Origin: Promethearchaeota archaeon
GTDB lineage: Archaea; Asgardarchaeota; Lokiarchaeia; Sigynarchaeales; SOKP01
Assembly (NCBI GenBank): GCA_014730295.1
Contig: WJIN01000129.1
Location: 1-21,938 of the forward strand
Length of the DNA: 21,938 bases
Direction of reading: 5' to 3'
The position numbers were made by a program, and so were the translations under genes. The notes below the pieces were generated by a model, which had not been told where the DNA came from, did not search any database, and saw only the letters and a program-made list of their open reading frames with translations. The number at the start of each line of letters is the position of its first letter. The stretch's first letter is position 1. Below are positions 14,174 through 21,447 of the stretch, piece by piece.

Positions 14174-14863
14174 TCAATCGCTATAATGGTTTGGGTTAAA
14201 CACCCGTGTGATATCTTGCTCATCAAAATTTCCTTCCCATTGTTCTTTAAACACTACATATTTCTCTCCTTTCTCATTCGGGTTGATAATAGAATGATAT
14301 GAGCCTTTTGGGGTGGTAAATCGGGTTCCAGACTCTACATAATAATACATATGAATACCATTTAATACAATGGGCAGTCCAGAGAGTATTTCCCATGTCT
14401 CCGAGCGCTCTTGATGGGTTTGAAACGAAATTCCCATTTCTGGCTTGATGAAAATAAGATTGTATTCGGGATATGTAAATTTTATGCTGTACCATTTGGG
14501 CAGGATATCGATAAAGCCATCCGGCACCTCATGTTTTTTTTGAAACATGTTCGGATCTATTTTGTGTTTTTCTGTATGTTCGTATTTGTAGGGGTCATAT
14601 ATTACCTCGTGTTGGCTAACATCATTTCCATACTCAATATTAATGGGGCGCTCTGATTTGTTAATAATCATATAATGATCCCCCGGAGAAATTGTAAGGT
14701 CGGCGGAGGTGATATTATCTGTAAGAAACTCATGTTCATTGATGACCATAAGAGAGGTGAGATTTTTTTTCTCAATATGAATTTTGAGCGGTTTGGAGCT
14801 GTTTTGCCGCAGCTTCGTTCCTCTATTAGGTTCTAAATCCTCGAAATCCATTTCATCTACCAT
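14174..14863 (-). CDS. Cupin protein, phosphomannose-isomerase-like
   Basis: 229 residues. The C-terminal half (about 118-220) is a cupin: PEMGISFQTHQERSETWEIL gives the H-x-x-R-x-E-x-W-x-x-L metal-site motif seen in type II phosphomannose isomerases and the C-terminal domain of mannose-1-phosphate guanylyltransferases. It is followed by PIVLNG, VESGTRFTTPKGSYHSI with a second His, and EKYVVFKEQWEGNFDEQDIT. The N-terminal half looks like a degenerate first beta domain (DLTISPGDHYMIINKSERPI). It starts seven bases after the PfkB stop, so the two form an operon, and a sugar-phosphate substrate is a reasonable inference. It could instead be a non-catalytic sugar sensor. Confidence 0.65.
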   Translation of the reverse strand: MVDEMDFEDLEPNRGTKLRQNSSKPLKIHIEKKNLTSLMVINEHEFLTDNITSADLTISPGDHYMIINKSERPINIEYGNDVSQHEVIYDPYKYEHTEKHKIDPNMFQKKHEVPDGFIDILPKWYSIKFTYPEYNLIFIKPEMGISFQTHQERSETWEILSGLPIVLNGIHMYYYVESGTRFTTPKGSYHSIINPNEKGEKYVVFKEQWEGNFDEQDITRVFNPNHYSD

Positions 14864-14870
14864 TAATAAT

Positions 14871-15863
14871 TCATAAATTTATAATTTTATTGTATTCTTC
14901 TATTCGGTGACGGATTTCACCTTTATACGGCATAGATTCTTGTGCCCCCTTTCGGGTGACCGCAATAGATGCTGCTGCGGTGGCAGCTTTGACTGCATCG
15001 ATCATTGAAAAACCCTTAGTAAGATATGAAGCAAGCACTCCGTTAAAACAGTCTCCCGCACCAACCGTGTCTACTGCGTTCACTTTAAAGGCTGGAATGC
15101 GTGTTATTTTATCGGATTCTGCGTCGAATACGAGCGAACCATCGACTCCCAACGTGGTGATAATATAGTTAACCCCCAAATTCGTGATATCTTTTGATGC
15201 CTTGGTAATATTGTCGGACCGATTAATTGGTTCTTTCCCGTGCGGATTCGAAAAGCCCAGAAGAGAATGTAATCGGAATAGTTCCCCCTCATTTGGTACA
15301 ATAATATCAATATTTTCTAAAAAATCATCTGGAATCGGCTTTAGAGGCGCGGGATTTAAGATTTTAATGCAATGTCCTTCCGATGCTATCTCGTAAACGT
15401 TAATGATGGTCTCAAGTGGAATCTCCATCTGCACTACCAAGGAAGTTGCATTCCGTATAATTTCTGCATGCTGTTCTACTTCCTCAACGCTCAGTGTCGC
15501 ATTTGATCCAGGCGCGACGCTTATCATATTTTCTCCTTTCTCATCGATCATTATAAATGCTAATCCACTATGTTCCTCTGGATCCTTAAGCATATATTCT
15601 ATGTGGATGCCTTCTCGGGATAATTGGCTACTCATCTGCGCTCCAAAATCATCCTGCCCGATTTTTGCGATGAAGACCACTTCTGAACCCGCACGAGCGG
15701 CCGCCACCGCTTGATTTGCCCCTTTCCCGCCTAAAGATTGTCTATAGATGCCTCCCGTCACGGTTTCTCCGGGTTTGGGTAACCGTTTCGAATAAATATT
15801 GAGGTCCATATTACTCGAGCCGATGATAAGCACATATTCCTTTTCTGGGATAGGATTCTCCAT
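14871..15863 (-). CDS. rbsK: PfkB-family sugar kinase, ribokinase-like
   Basis: 330 residues. The N-terminal signature IGSSNMDLNIYSKRLPKPGE and GGKGANQAVAAARAGSEV (di-Gly switch) bind the sugar; NPAPLKPIP, VPNEGELF and ITTLGVDGSLVF are typical of ribokinase. The C-terminal PfkB motif VDTVGAGDCFNGVLASYLTK places the catalytic base at D271 with the GAGD anion hole. The product would be a 5-phosphorylated pentose or nucleoside. It leads an operon with the cupin. A minus-strand ATTAAATATT near 15881-15890 sits about 22 bases upstream of the ATG, so the transcript may be leaderless. Ribose is the most likely substrate by similarity, but adenosine or other nucleosides are possible. Confidence 0.88.
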   Translation of the reverse strand: MENPIPEKEYVLIIGSSNMDLNIYSKRLPKPGETVTGGIYRQSLGGKGANQAVAAARAGSEVVFIAKIGQDDFGAQMSSQLSREGIHIEYMLKDPEEHSGLAFIMIDEKGENMISVAPGSNATLSVEEVEQHAEIIRNATSLVVQMEIPLETIINVYEIASEGHCIKILNPAPLKPIPDDFLENIDIIVPNEGELFRLHSLLGFSNPHGKEPINRSDNITKASKDITNLGVNYIITTLGVDGSLVFDAESDKITRIPAFKVNAVDTVGAGDCFNGVLASYLTKGFSMIDAVKAATAAASIAVTRKGAQESMPYKGEIRHRIEEYNKIINL

Positions 15864-15912
15864 AGATCTTACATTATTTCAATATTTAATTCTTACAATA
15901 AAGGGATGATAT

Positions 15913-16014
15913 ATGATACCTAATTTAATCTCATTTATTAATCAAGAAGAATTGACCGAACTTAAATCATCAGAGCGAATGGTTTTTATTTTAAGATGTT
16001 TTGAAATATACTAG
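15913..16014 (+). CDS. Possible 33-residue small protein
   Basis: ATG to TAG encodes a short protein with a Leu/Glu/Lys-rich helix (INQEELTELKSSERMVFILR). The composition is protein-like and resembles the start of a winged-helix domain, but no Shine-Dalgarno or homologous domain is clear. It lies between the divergent PfkB gene and the two-helix membrane protein. Treat as tentative. Confidence 0.2.
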   Translation: MIPNLISFINQEELTELKSSERMVFILRCFEIY

Positions 16015-16075
16015 AAATATCAACTAAAAATATAATTAACAAAATCAAAAATTTAAACTTAAAAGGTGATTGCTT

Positions 16076-16426
16076 ATCGCAAAAGATAAATTGATAGGAG
16101 CAATAATTGTCGTAGTAGGCGCGTTGCTCGGGATCATTTACGTATTGGGCTCTCTCGTTGATTTCCTCATGACTACCTCACTTTTTGGCGGTCTTGAAAA
16201 TGGGTTTGATATCACCTCTTCTTGGTTAGGTGTAGATCTGTTCGATTGGCGTTTATTTGTCGTAGCCCCTATGACTTTAGTCGTAGTTTTGGTAGCGATT
16301 ATTGCCGTGTGGATAGGTTATAGCATGCTCACAACTCCTGCTCCAGTACCTTTAGAGGAACTCGAAGAGGAATTAGCAGCCGAAGAGGAAGAACTTTCCA
16401 TAGAAGACGACGAGGACGAAGAATAA
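16076..16426 (+). CDS. Small two-helix membrane protein with acidic C-terminal tail; apparent ATC start
   Basis: 116 residues from ATC. Helices lie at about 6-29 (LIGAIIVVVGALLGIIYVLG) and 59-83 (RLFVVAPMTLVVVLVAIIAV). Between them is a roughly 30-residue loop (FDITSSWLGVDLFDW). The last 26 residues are almost all Glu/Asp. GGTGAT (16065-16070) is followed by five bases and then ATC at 16076. The in-frame TTG at 16070 overlaps that Shine-Dalgarno, and the next TTG (16088) is 18 bases away, so ATC is the best-placed start. Which end faces the cytoplasm is unclear. I do not recognise a family. It lies upstream of the phosphodiesterase on the same strand, 162 bases apart. Confidence 0.6.
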   Translation: MAKDKLIGAIIVVVGALLGIIYVLGSLVDFLMTTSLFGGLENGFDITSSWLGVDLFDWRLFVVAPMTLVVVLVAIIAVWIGYSMLTTPAPVPLEELEEELAAEEEELSIEDDEDEE

Positions 16427-16510
16427 CTTAAACTCAACAATTTCCTTTTTTATTTTATTTCTTATTGTTTTCTAAATTGGATGGATTTATATATATTCTG
16501 TCATTCTACG

Positions 16511-16518
16511 ATTTTTTA
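16511..16518 (+). promoter_or_regulatory. TATA-like element upstream of the phosphodiesterase
   Basis: TTTTTATAATTC lies about 75 bases before the ATA start at 16589, leaving room for a leader of about 48 bases that contains the Shine-Dalgarno GGTGAG. A second candidate, TTTATATATA, lies at about 16487-16496. Confidence 0.3.
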
Positions 16519-16588
16519 TAATTCTCAGATTCTTTAAGAACCAAATATTATTCCAAATAACATATTTCATATTCATTGGTGAGTTAGA

Positions 16589-18493
16589 ATAAATCCAAAA
16601 AGAAAACTCTTAGTTATAGGAGTAGATCAAGCAATCCCTTGTCTTATTGATAAATTTGTAGCTCAAGGAACACTACCACATATCAATTCTCTTATCCGAG
16701 AAGGGGTGAAGGGAAAGGCATATTCTTGCCCGCCTTGTGATACCCCGACCAACTGGGCTACTCTAGCAACGGGAGCCACTACAGCAGTTCACGGTGCCAC
16801 GAGTTTTTATCTTCACCTCCCTGGAGAGCCCTTTGAGATGAGTCTTAAAAATCGCTCTCGTACCCAACTGTCCCGGTATGCGGAAGCGGAGTATTTCTGG
16901 AATACTGCAGATAAGAACGGATATACACCCTTCGTAATCAATTATCCCGCGGGATGGCCGACTGAATTCAAGGAGGGTGCCATGAGCCTATTTACCTGGC
17001 CGATTCCTGAATCATTACCCCAAAAAATAACCAGAAAATCCACCCTGACATTTAGAGAAGATACCGAAAATGAGGCACGCAAAATCATTAAAGCGGAGGA
17101 GCACGCAATAAGTATCAAAAGTGAAGCCGAGATATTACAGATTAATTTTGAGTTGAAACATGGGGAGATAAGCACCCCAAAAACATTAAACGGCTACATT
17201 ATTGACAACCAGGGGAAGGGTTATGACACATTTGTGTATTATGACAAAGATGAAGATATACTCCTCGAGATTAAGCCCCATGAGTCCAGTAAATGGATCT
17301 CTATAGACTTGGAAACCGAACATGGCATATTGCCCTGTCTTTTCCAACTTCATATTAAAAATATCGAAAGGGATGGCAGCAGTATAGAATTAACGCGGAG
17401 TACTGTATATAATACCAAAGGATGGTCGGTGCCCGATTCGTTTGGAAAAGAGCTTATCAGACAGGGTATCTTAGCCCAAAAAGAGAGGCAAGAGCACGAG
17501 GTCGAGTATATGATCTCGGGGGATATAGCGCCGTATCTAGAATATGCAAGGAGCGAAAGTCTTTCTCTCGGGGATGCCATCATCTATGCGAAAAAAAATT
17601 TGAAGTGGGATTTTTGCTTTTTTCATATCCATCATCTTGACAGCGTAAATCACAGAGCACTAGCCCCATCATACCCCGAATACCCCAATTATAACGAAAA
17701 GGATGCTTCGGCGGCGAACCAACAGATCGAGATTGCCTATCAGATCGTCGATGAATTAGTAGGCAAGCTTCTGAAACACTGCGTAGATAATGATACAATC
17801 GTTCTTTTTATCGCAGATCACGGGGCAATCCCTGTATGGAGGAATGCAAATATTCCGTTAGCCTTAGAAGAGGCTGGGCTTTTAAAATACGAATGGAATC
17901 AACAGCAGAGAGAATATGTTATCGATTGGAATAAAACGAAAGTATTTCCCTATATGGAACCGCCTTACATCTGGGTAAATAAAAAAGGGCGAGATCCAAA
18001 TGGCATCGTTCGCAATTCAGAATATGAGTCCGTGCGAGACCAAACAATTGAGGCACTCGAAAGCTTCCGAGACCAAGATACTGGAGAAAGAATCGTTAGA
18101 CAAGCGTTAAGAAGAGAGGATGCCGAAACCTTAGGACAGAATGGCGAGAGGGTCGGCGATGTAGTCTTTTTCTTGAACCCCCCATACCAATGTTTTGATG
18201 GTCGTTTAGGAGACCTCAACGCGGCGCGGAAAAAAAAACGACAATATAGAAAGCCTGCCGCATATGATGCGAGCGTTTGTTTCGGAGCACACGCCTATTA
18301 TCTTCCCGATGAGATGGTTGGCGACTATAGCATCAGTGTGCCGATGATCTTTTCCGGTCCCGGCGTGAAATCGGGTATCCACTTAGCCGAGATCGTTGAT
18401 TTAATTGATATCGTGCCTACTTTATCCCAATTATTAGAGATTCCCAAACCACAAACAGCCCAAGGGAATGTAATTGAGAAAATTTTTGAGTAA
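16589..18493 (+). CDS. Alkaline-phosphatase-superfamily phosphodiesterase, apparent ATA start
   Basis: 634 residues from ATA at 16589. The N-terminus KRKLLVIGVDQAIPCLIDKF followed by GTLPHINSLIREG is the first strand, metal ligand (D13) and P-x-(I/L)-x-x-L-x-x-x-G motif of type I phosphodiesterases/nucleotide pyrophosphatases. This shows that the GTG at 16706 is an internal codon. Next come TPTNWATLATG (likely nucleophile T52), a roughly 200-residue insertion, HLDSVNH (D351, H355), ADHG (D410, H411), AHAYY and VDLIDIVPTLSQLLEIPKP. All catalytic elements appear intact. No signal peptide or membrane helix, so it is probably cytosolic; the substrate is unknown. GGTGAG at 16578-16583 lies five bases before ATA. 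No ATG, GTG or TTG exists in frame between the upstream TGA (16577-16579 region) and 16706. Confidence 0.8.
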   Translation: MNPKRKLLVIGVDQAIPCLIDKFVAQGTLPHINSLIREGVKGKAYSCPPCDTPTNWATLATGATTAVHGATSFYLHLPGEPFEMSLKNRSRTQLSRYAEAEYFWNTADKNGYTPFVINYPAGWPTEFKEGAMSLFTWPIPESLPQKITRKSTLTFREDTENEARKIIKAEEHAISIKSEAEILQINFELKHGEISTPKTLNGYIIDNQGKGYDTFVYYDKDEDILLEIKPHESSKWISIDLETEHGILPCLFQLHIKNIERDGSSIELTRSTVYNTKGWSVPDSFGKELIRQGILAQKERQEHEVEYMISGDIAPYLEYARSESLSLGDAIIYAKKNLKWDFCFFHIHHLDSVNHRALAPSYPEYPNYNEKDASAANQQIEIAYQIVDELVGKLLKHCVDNDTIVLFIADHGAIPVWRNANIPLALEEAGLLKYEWNQQQREYVIDWNKTKVFPYMEPPYIWVNKKGRDPNGIVRNSEYESVRDQTIEALESFRDQDTGERIVRQALRREDAETLGQNGERVGDVVFFLNPPYQCFDGRLGDLNAARKKKRQYRKPAAYDASVCFGAHAYYLPDEMVGDYSISVPMIFSGPGVKSGIHLAEIVDLIDIVPTLSQLLEIPKPQTAQGNVIEKIFE

Positions 18494-18566
18494 TATAGAG
18501 TATTCAAAAGGAGCTAAATCTTTTCAATAAAGTCCATCTAGGGTGTCGTAAATGTAGTTATTACTT

Positions 18567-18574
18567 TTTTATAT
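18567..18574 (+). promoter_or_regulatory. TATA box, leaderless spacing
   Basis: TTTTATAT is centred about 25 bases upstream of the ATG at 18596, the distance expected for a leaderless transcript. No Shine-Dalgarno is present. Confidence 0.45.
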
Positions 18575-18595
18575 CTCTTTTTCCTTTTTTATATT

Positions 18596-19282
18596 ATGCC
18601 CTCCAATGAGATAAAATTTAATTTATATAAAGATGAGAGCGTTTTATGGGAAAAGGCAGAAGTCTCGAATAAACTGAAGAGATATCAATGGTTTTTTTTC
18701 GGAAATATTATTATATTGATTTTATTCATAAGTATTGCGGTCGTGGTCCTCATATCTCTCATATTTGAGATGAATGAGAGAGAGATTTTTGAATTGATTA
18801 TTATTCCCCTAAGTGTTCTCGCTTTAGCGGGTATCCCAGGCTATCTTTTATTAAATACCATTAGAGAATATAGAAGAATCTTGAGTCTTTTTGAGATTAA
18901 TTCGAACGAATTAAAAGAGTTTCAAGAATTTTGTATTTTAACCAATAAGAGATGGATTCAGAAAGCGTTTTATTTTGCGAAGTTTGATGTGTTTATTGAG
19001 ATCGAGGAGCTGGTCGAATATGAGCAAGGAATTGCGGCAATTTCTTTGGACGAGTTAAGTGTGATATATGTATTTTGGAACAGAAGCGAGACCAAGTATT
19101 ACGTAAACTTTTTTGTCTCGTGGGATAAGTGGTCGGAAGAATCTGATTTTGTTATTGTCTTAAACAAGGAGGAGTATACCTTGTTAATGGATTCCATCAA
19201 AAAAGTATTCGAAATAACTAATAACGAAAAAAACGTGATCTCATACAGAGATAATGCTTATTATGTTAGGAAAATAGACTAA
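18596..19282 (+). CDS. Two-helix membrane protein with C-terminal PH-like domain
   Basis: 228 residues. Helices lie at about 31-57 (FFFGNIIILILFISIAVVVL) and 65-87 (ELIIIPLSVLALAGIPGYLL), joined by a short charged loop. Residues about 108-215 form alternating strands resembling bacterial PH domains: EFCILTNKRWIQKAF, then IAAISLDELSVIYVFWNR, then a strand with SETKYYVNFFV and an end helix EYTLLMDSIKKVFEIT. In bPH proteins this domain follows membrane segments as here, but roles are not established. The start is the first ATG, at leaderless distance from a TATA box. It converges with the beta-propeller gene with nine bases between stops. Confidence 0.6.
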   Translation: MPSNEIKFNLYKDESVLWEKAEVSNKLKRYQWFFFGNIIILILFISIAVVVLISLIFEMNEREIFELIIIPLSVLALAGIPGYLLLNTIREYRRILSLFEINSNELKEFQEFCILTNKRWIQKAFYFAKFDVFIEIEELVEYEQGIAAISLDELSVIYVFWNRSETKYYVNFFVSWDKWSEESDFVIVLNKEEYTLLMDSIKKVFEITNNEKNVISYRDNAYYVRKID

Positions 19283-19291
19283 AGTAAAGGT

Positions 19292-20458
19292 CTATAGGAT
19301 TCTTCCATTCTTGAACTCATAGGCATTAATCTCTCCGTTATCATCTCCCGCAAGGACAAGATTATCCCCAGAAAGAAAATCCAAACAATTTATTGAGGAT
19401 GAGCTTTTGGCATCGCGTATGATGATCCCGGAAGTTTCTTCAACTATTAGCACTTTACCCATAGTCGTACCTAGAAGAATATAAATCTTTCCATCTTTCA
19501 CAATTGTATTCACACATTCTACGTTAATACCCTTAATCTGCCAAGTAGATTGGCTGTTCTGGTTAAGATAAAGAAATTGCGAAGTAAATGGTTCAGATTC
19601 TTTGGAAGTTGTTTGATATAAAAACGCAAAAGAATAAGTATAAATCAGAAGGTTGGAAGTGGAGTGATCGGAGATTTGTTGTATGTTCCATATATAATCT
19701 GAAAAACATAATTGCGCCACTTGCTCTTGACGATTTATATCGATATAATAAAGCTTTTTATCATCCCCACCACAAATCAACAGAGATGTATTCGCAATAC
19801 GGATCTCGGATAGACTACGTAATTTATTGGGATATCGTTTAAACCAACGCAATGTCCCATCTCTTCCGTCAAAAATCCTGAGTGTACCATCATTCCCACA
19901 CGCAGCCACTTGCTTTTTGTGAGCTGTTTCGAGATCTTTGATAATGATTGCATCTCCAATCCCTTCCTCAAACATCTGTGCCCAAATCAAATCTCCTGTT
20001 TTAGTGTTTAACACACGCAATGAGTTATCTAATGAGTACGCTAACAAATCTGTGTGCGAATCCCCATTAATATCCTCTAGTATTAGTCCGTTGATGTTGG
20101 CCCCAAATGAATGCGCCCATAAGGCTTCTAAAGTTAATTCTGGTCGGAATTGAAATACCCGTAATAGCCCATCTATCGCGCCGACGATTAGTTCCAACTT
20201 TCCATCTGAATTAATATCCCATATCTTAGCCGTGTAGATTGCAGAATTTTTTGTTATTTCATCACTAAAGAGTAATTTACCTTCTGCATTTAAGATAATG
20301 ATATCACCTTCTTGACTGAAGGCTATAATCTCAAGCTCACCATCTCCATTAATATCTTGGCATAATAACTTCAAGATGGGGCTGGAAGCCTTATGTGTCC
20401 AAATTTTCTTCAAGGAAATCATTTTAAACTCTGGAAGTATTTTGCATTGGTCTTTCAA
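19292..20458 (-). CDS. Cytosolic beta-propeller protein with FG-GAP/PQQ-like repeats
   Basis: 388 residues from TTG. At least six repeats of about 50 residues run through the protein. Several open with a calcium-loop-like D-x-N-x-D-G: CQDINGDGELEIIAFSQEGD, WDINSDGKLELIVGAIDG, EDINGDSHTDLLAYSLD. Others read as PQQ/WD-like: VAACGNDGTLRIFDGRDGT and VLAGDDNGEINAYEFKNG. There is no signal peptide or membrane helix, unlike most FG-GAP proteins, which are extracellular, so it probably works in the cytoplasm as a protein-binding scaffold. The start is uncertain: TTG at 20458 lacks a Shine-Dalgarno, ATG at 20422 (codon 13) is possible, and the frame is open up to about 20524. Confidence 0.65.
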   Translation of the reverse strand: MKDQCKILPEFKMISLKKIWTHKASSPILKLLCQDINGDGELEIIAFSQEGDIIILNAEGKLLFSDEITKNSAIYTAKIWDINSDGKLELIVGAIDGLLRVFQFRPELTLEALWAHSFGANINGLILEDINGDSHTDLLAYSLDNSLRVLNTKTGDLIWAQMFEEGIGDAIIIKDLETAHKKQVAACGNDGTLRIFDGRDGTLRWFKRYPNKLRSLSEIRIANTSLLICGGDDKKLYYIDINRQEQVAQLCFSDYIWNIQQISDHSTSNLLIYTYSFAFLYQTTSKESEPFTSQFLYLNQNSQSTWQIKGINVECVNTIVKDGKIYILLGTTMGKVLIVEETSGIIIRDAKSSSSINCLDFLSGDNLVLAGDDNGEINAYEFKNGRIL

Positions 20459-20738
20459 TTCTGATATGGGCTCTTTACTTCTATTTAATTGCTTATTACT
20501 TTCATAGGACTGGAGTCTTTTTCCTATTTAGCAAAACCTAATTTGTAATTTTAATCTGGGTCTCATAACTCTCGTATATTCTCATACGCTCTAGTGTGTG
20601 TGAAAAAGGTTTTTTTCTGCTATTAAATGTTTGGATTATTACCCGAAGTCAAAGGCTCTATTTTTAATTTTCCAGTTAATCACGAAGTTTTTATTTTTTA
20701 TATAATTAGAAAAAATAACACATTAGTAAGTTTTTGGT
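20459..20738. other. Spacer between beta-propeller and ferredoxin genes
   Basis: A minus-strand TATA-like CAATTAAATAG (around 20482-20490) could serve the propeller gene. The frame of that gene remains open to about 20524 but without a standard start. I see no separate gene. Confidence 0.35.
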
Positions 20739-20774
20739 GTATATATACCATATAATGTTTCTATGGAAACTTAC
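20726..20774. promoter_or_regulatory. Inverted repeat flanking the ferredoxin TATA box
   Basis: GTAAGTTT (20726-20733) and AAACTTAC (20767-20774) are perfect 8-bp inverted arms, 41 bases centre to centre. Between them is the palindromic TATA region GGTGTATATATACC (20736-20749). The distal arm falls at the predicted transcription start near 20770. Confidence 0.45.
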
Positions 20775-20809
20775 AAAAATAAAAGTAAATAACAAAGGAG
20801 AGAAATAGT

Positions 20810-21007
20810 ATGTCATTTGAAATTGAAATTGATATGGATGCTTGTACAGGTTGCGGGACTTGTTATGAAGTCTGTCCTAGTGAGTGTTTTGACGAACCTG
20901 AAGGAGGAAAAGTAGTTATTATTGAAGATAATCGAGAAGATTGCGTAGGCTGTCGGGCGTGCGAGACTCAATGCCCCGAAGAGTGTATCATCATCGAAGA
21001 AGTTTAG
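20810..21007 (+). CDS. 2[4Fe-4S] ferredoxin with two extra symmetric cysteines
   Basis: 65 residues. Two classical cluster motifs are complete: C12-x2-C15-x2-C18-x3-C22-P and C45-x2-C48-x2-C51-x3-C55-P. Each is followed by one more Cys at the same distance (C26 in CPSEC, C59 in CPEEC). The protein is very acidic, as usual for small soluble electron carriers that serve 2-oxoacid oxidoreductases, hydrogenases or CODH; the partner is not encoded nearby. AAAGGAG (20794-20800) gives a strong Shine-Dalgarno before the ATG. It appears monocistronic, with its own TATA region and a following T-tract. Confidence 0.92.
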   Translation: MSFEIEIDMDACTGCGTCYEVCPSECFDEPEGGKVVIIEDNREDCVGCRACETQCPEECIIIEEV

Positions 21008-21074
21008 ATAAGAAATTCTAATAATTTCCTTCAATAACACATATCAGACCATTTGCTTAGCAAATTTAAAACTT

Positions 21075-21104
21075 TTTCATTTTCATATTTTTTTTATTTT
21101 TTTT
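21075..21104 (+). terminator. T-rich terminator after the ferredoxin gene
   Basis: From about 70 bases after the TAG the plus strand has successive T-runs (CTTTTTC, then TTTTTTTT-A-TTTTTTTT), a typical archaeal termination signal. Its right part also overlaps the end of the decayed PPOX gene on the other strand. Confidence 0.55.
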
Positions 21105-21319
21105 CATAATTTAAGCCAACCTGTAGCGTCCTTTTATTGTTTTGCATGATATTTCTGGCTTTCAAGGTATTTGCTCCTGTTTGAATATAAAGATCTTCTC
21201 CATCACTCTGATATACGACCACAGAGTTATGGGGTGTGTTATGTTGATCGACAGTACTTATCACCAGCTACATATTATCTTGGAAGATTTTTTTTAACTA
21301 CTTTCCCTAACTCGTTCAT
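21094..21319 (-). pseudogene. Decayed PPOX-family (pyridoxamine-phosphate-oxidase-like) gene
   Basis: On the minus strand 21264-21094 is open and encodes VISTVDQHNTPHNSVVVYQ, then DLYIQTGANTLKARNIMQNN-KRTLQV. This is the split-barrel flavin-binding motif of pyridoxamine 5'-phosphate oxidase-like proteins (A/S-T-V-D-x-x-x-x-P-H-x-S-x-V, then T-K-A-R-N). Upstream, ATG at 21319 starts MNELGKVVKK, a fitting N-terminal helix in another frame; a one-base change in the A8 run would join it as KVVKKIFQDNM, followed by an in-frame TAG and then LVISTVD. The second half of the roughly 130-residue domain is missing. Frameshift, stop codon and truncation together indicate a pseudogene, although the frameshift alone could be a sequencing error in the A-run. 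Confidence 0.6.
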
Positions 21320-21357
21320 TAGTGAGATAAAAATTGTATTGAATTATAGATATAAAT

Positions 21358-21393
21358 AGGAGATGAAATATGTCTAATAAATATGCGCAGAAG
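21358..21393 (+). other. Shine-Dalgarno plus 7-codon ORF
   Basis: AGGAGATG followed by ATG at 21370 opens a frame of only seven codons (MSNKYAQK-type) before TAA. A TATA-like stretch (TTATAGATATAAAT) lies just upstream. It may be the remnant of a lost gene or a leader peptide. Confidence 0.25.
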
Positions 21394-21447
21394 TAAACAC
21401 TGACTTTCCCATAGGTCCGAAAATAAATATATTTTTCTTGTTTAGGA

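Noticed and set aside
16706..18493. GTG at 16706 as the phosphodiesterase start
   Set aside because: It would remove the conserved first strand and a metal-binding Asp, which are encoded in frame immediately upstream, and no Shine-Dalgarno precedes it at proper distance.
17422..18507. Alternative frames within the phosphodiesterase gene
   Set aside because: The phosphodiesterase frame carries all catalytic motifs through the region; the others are shadows.
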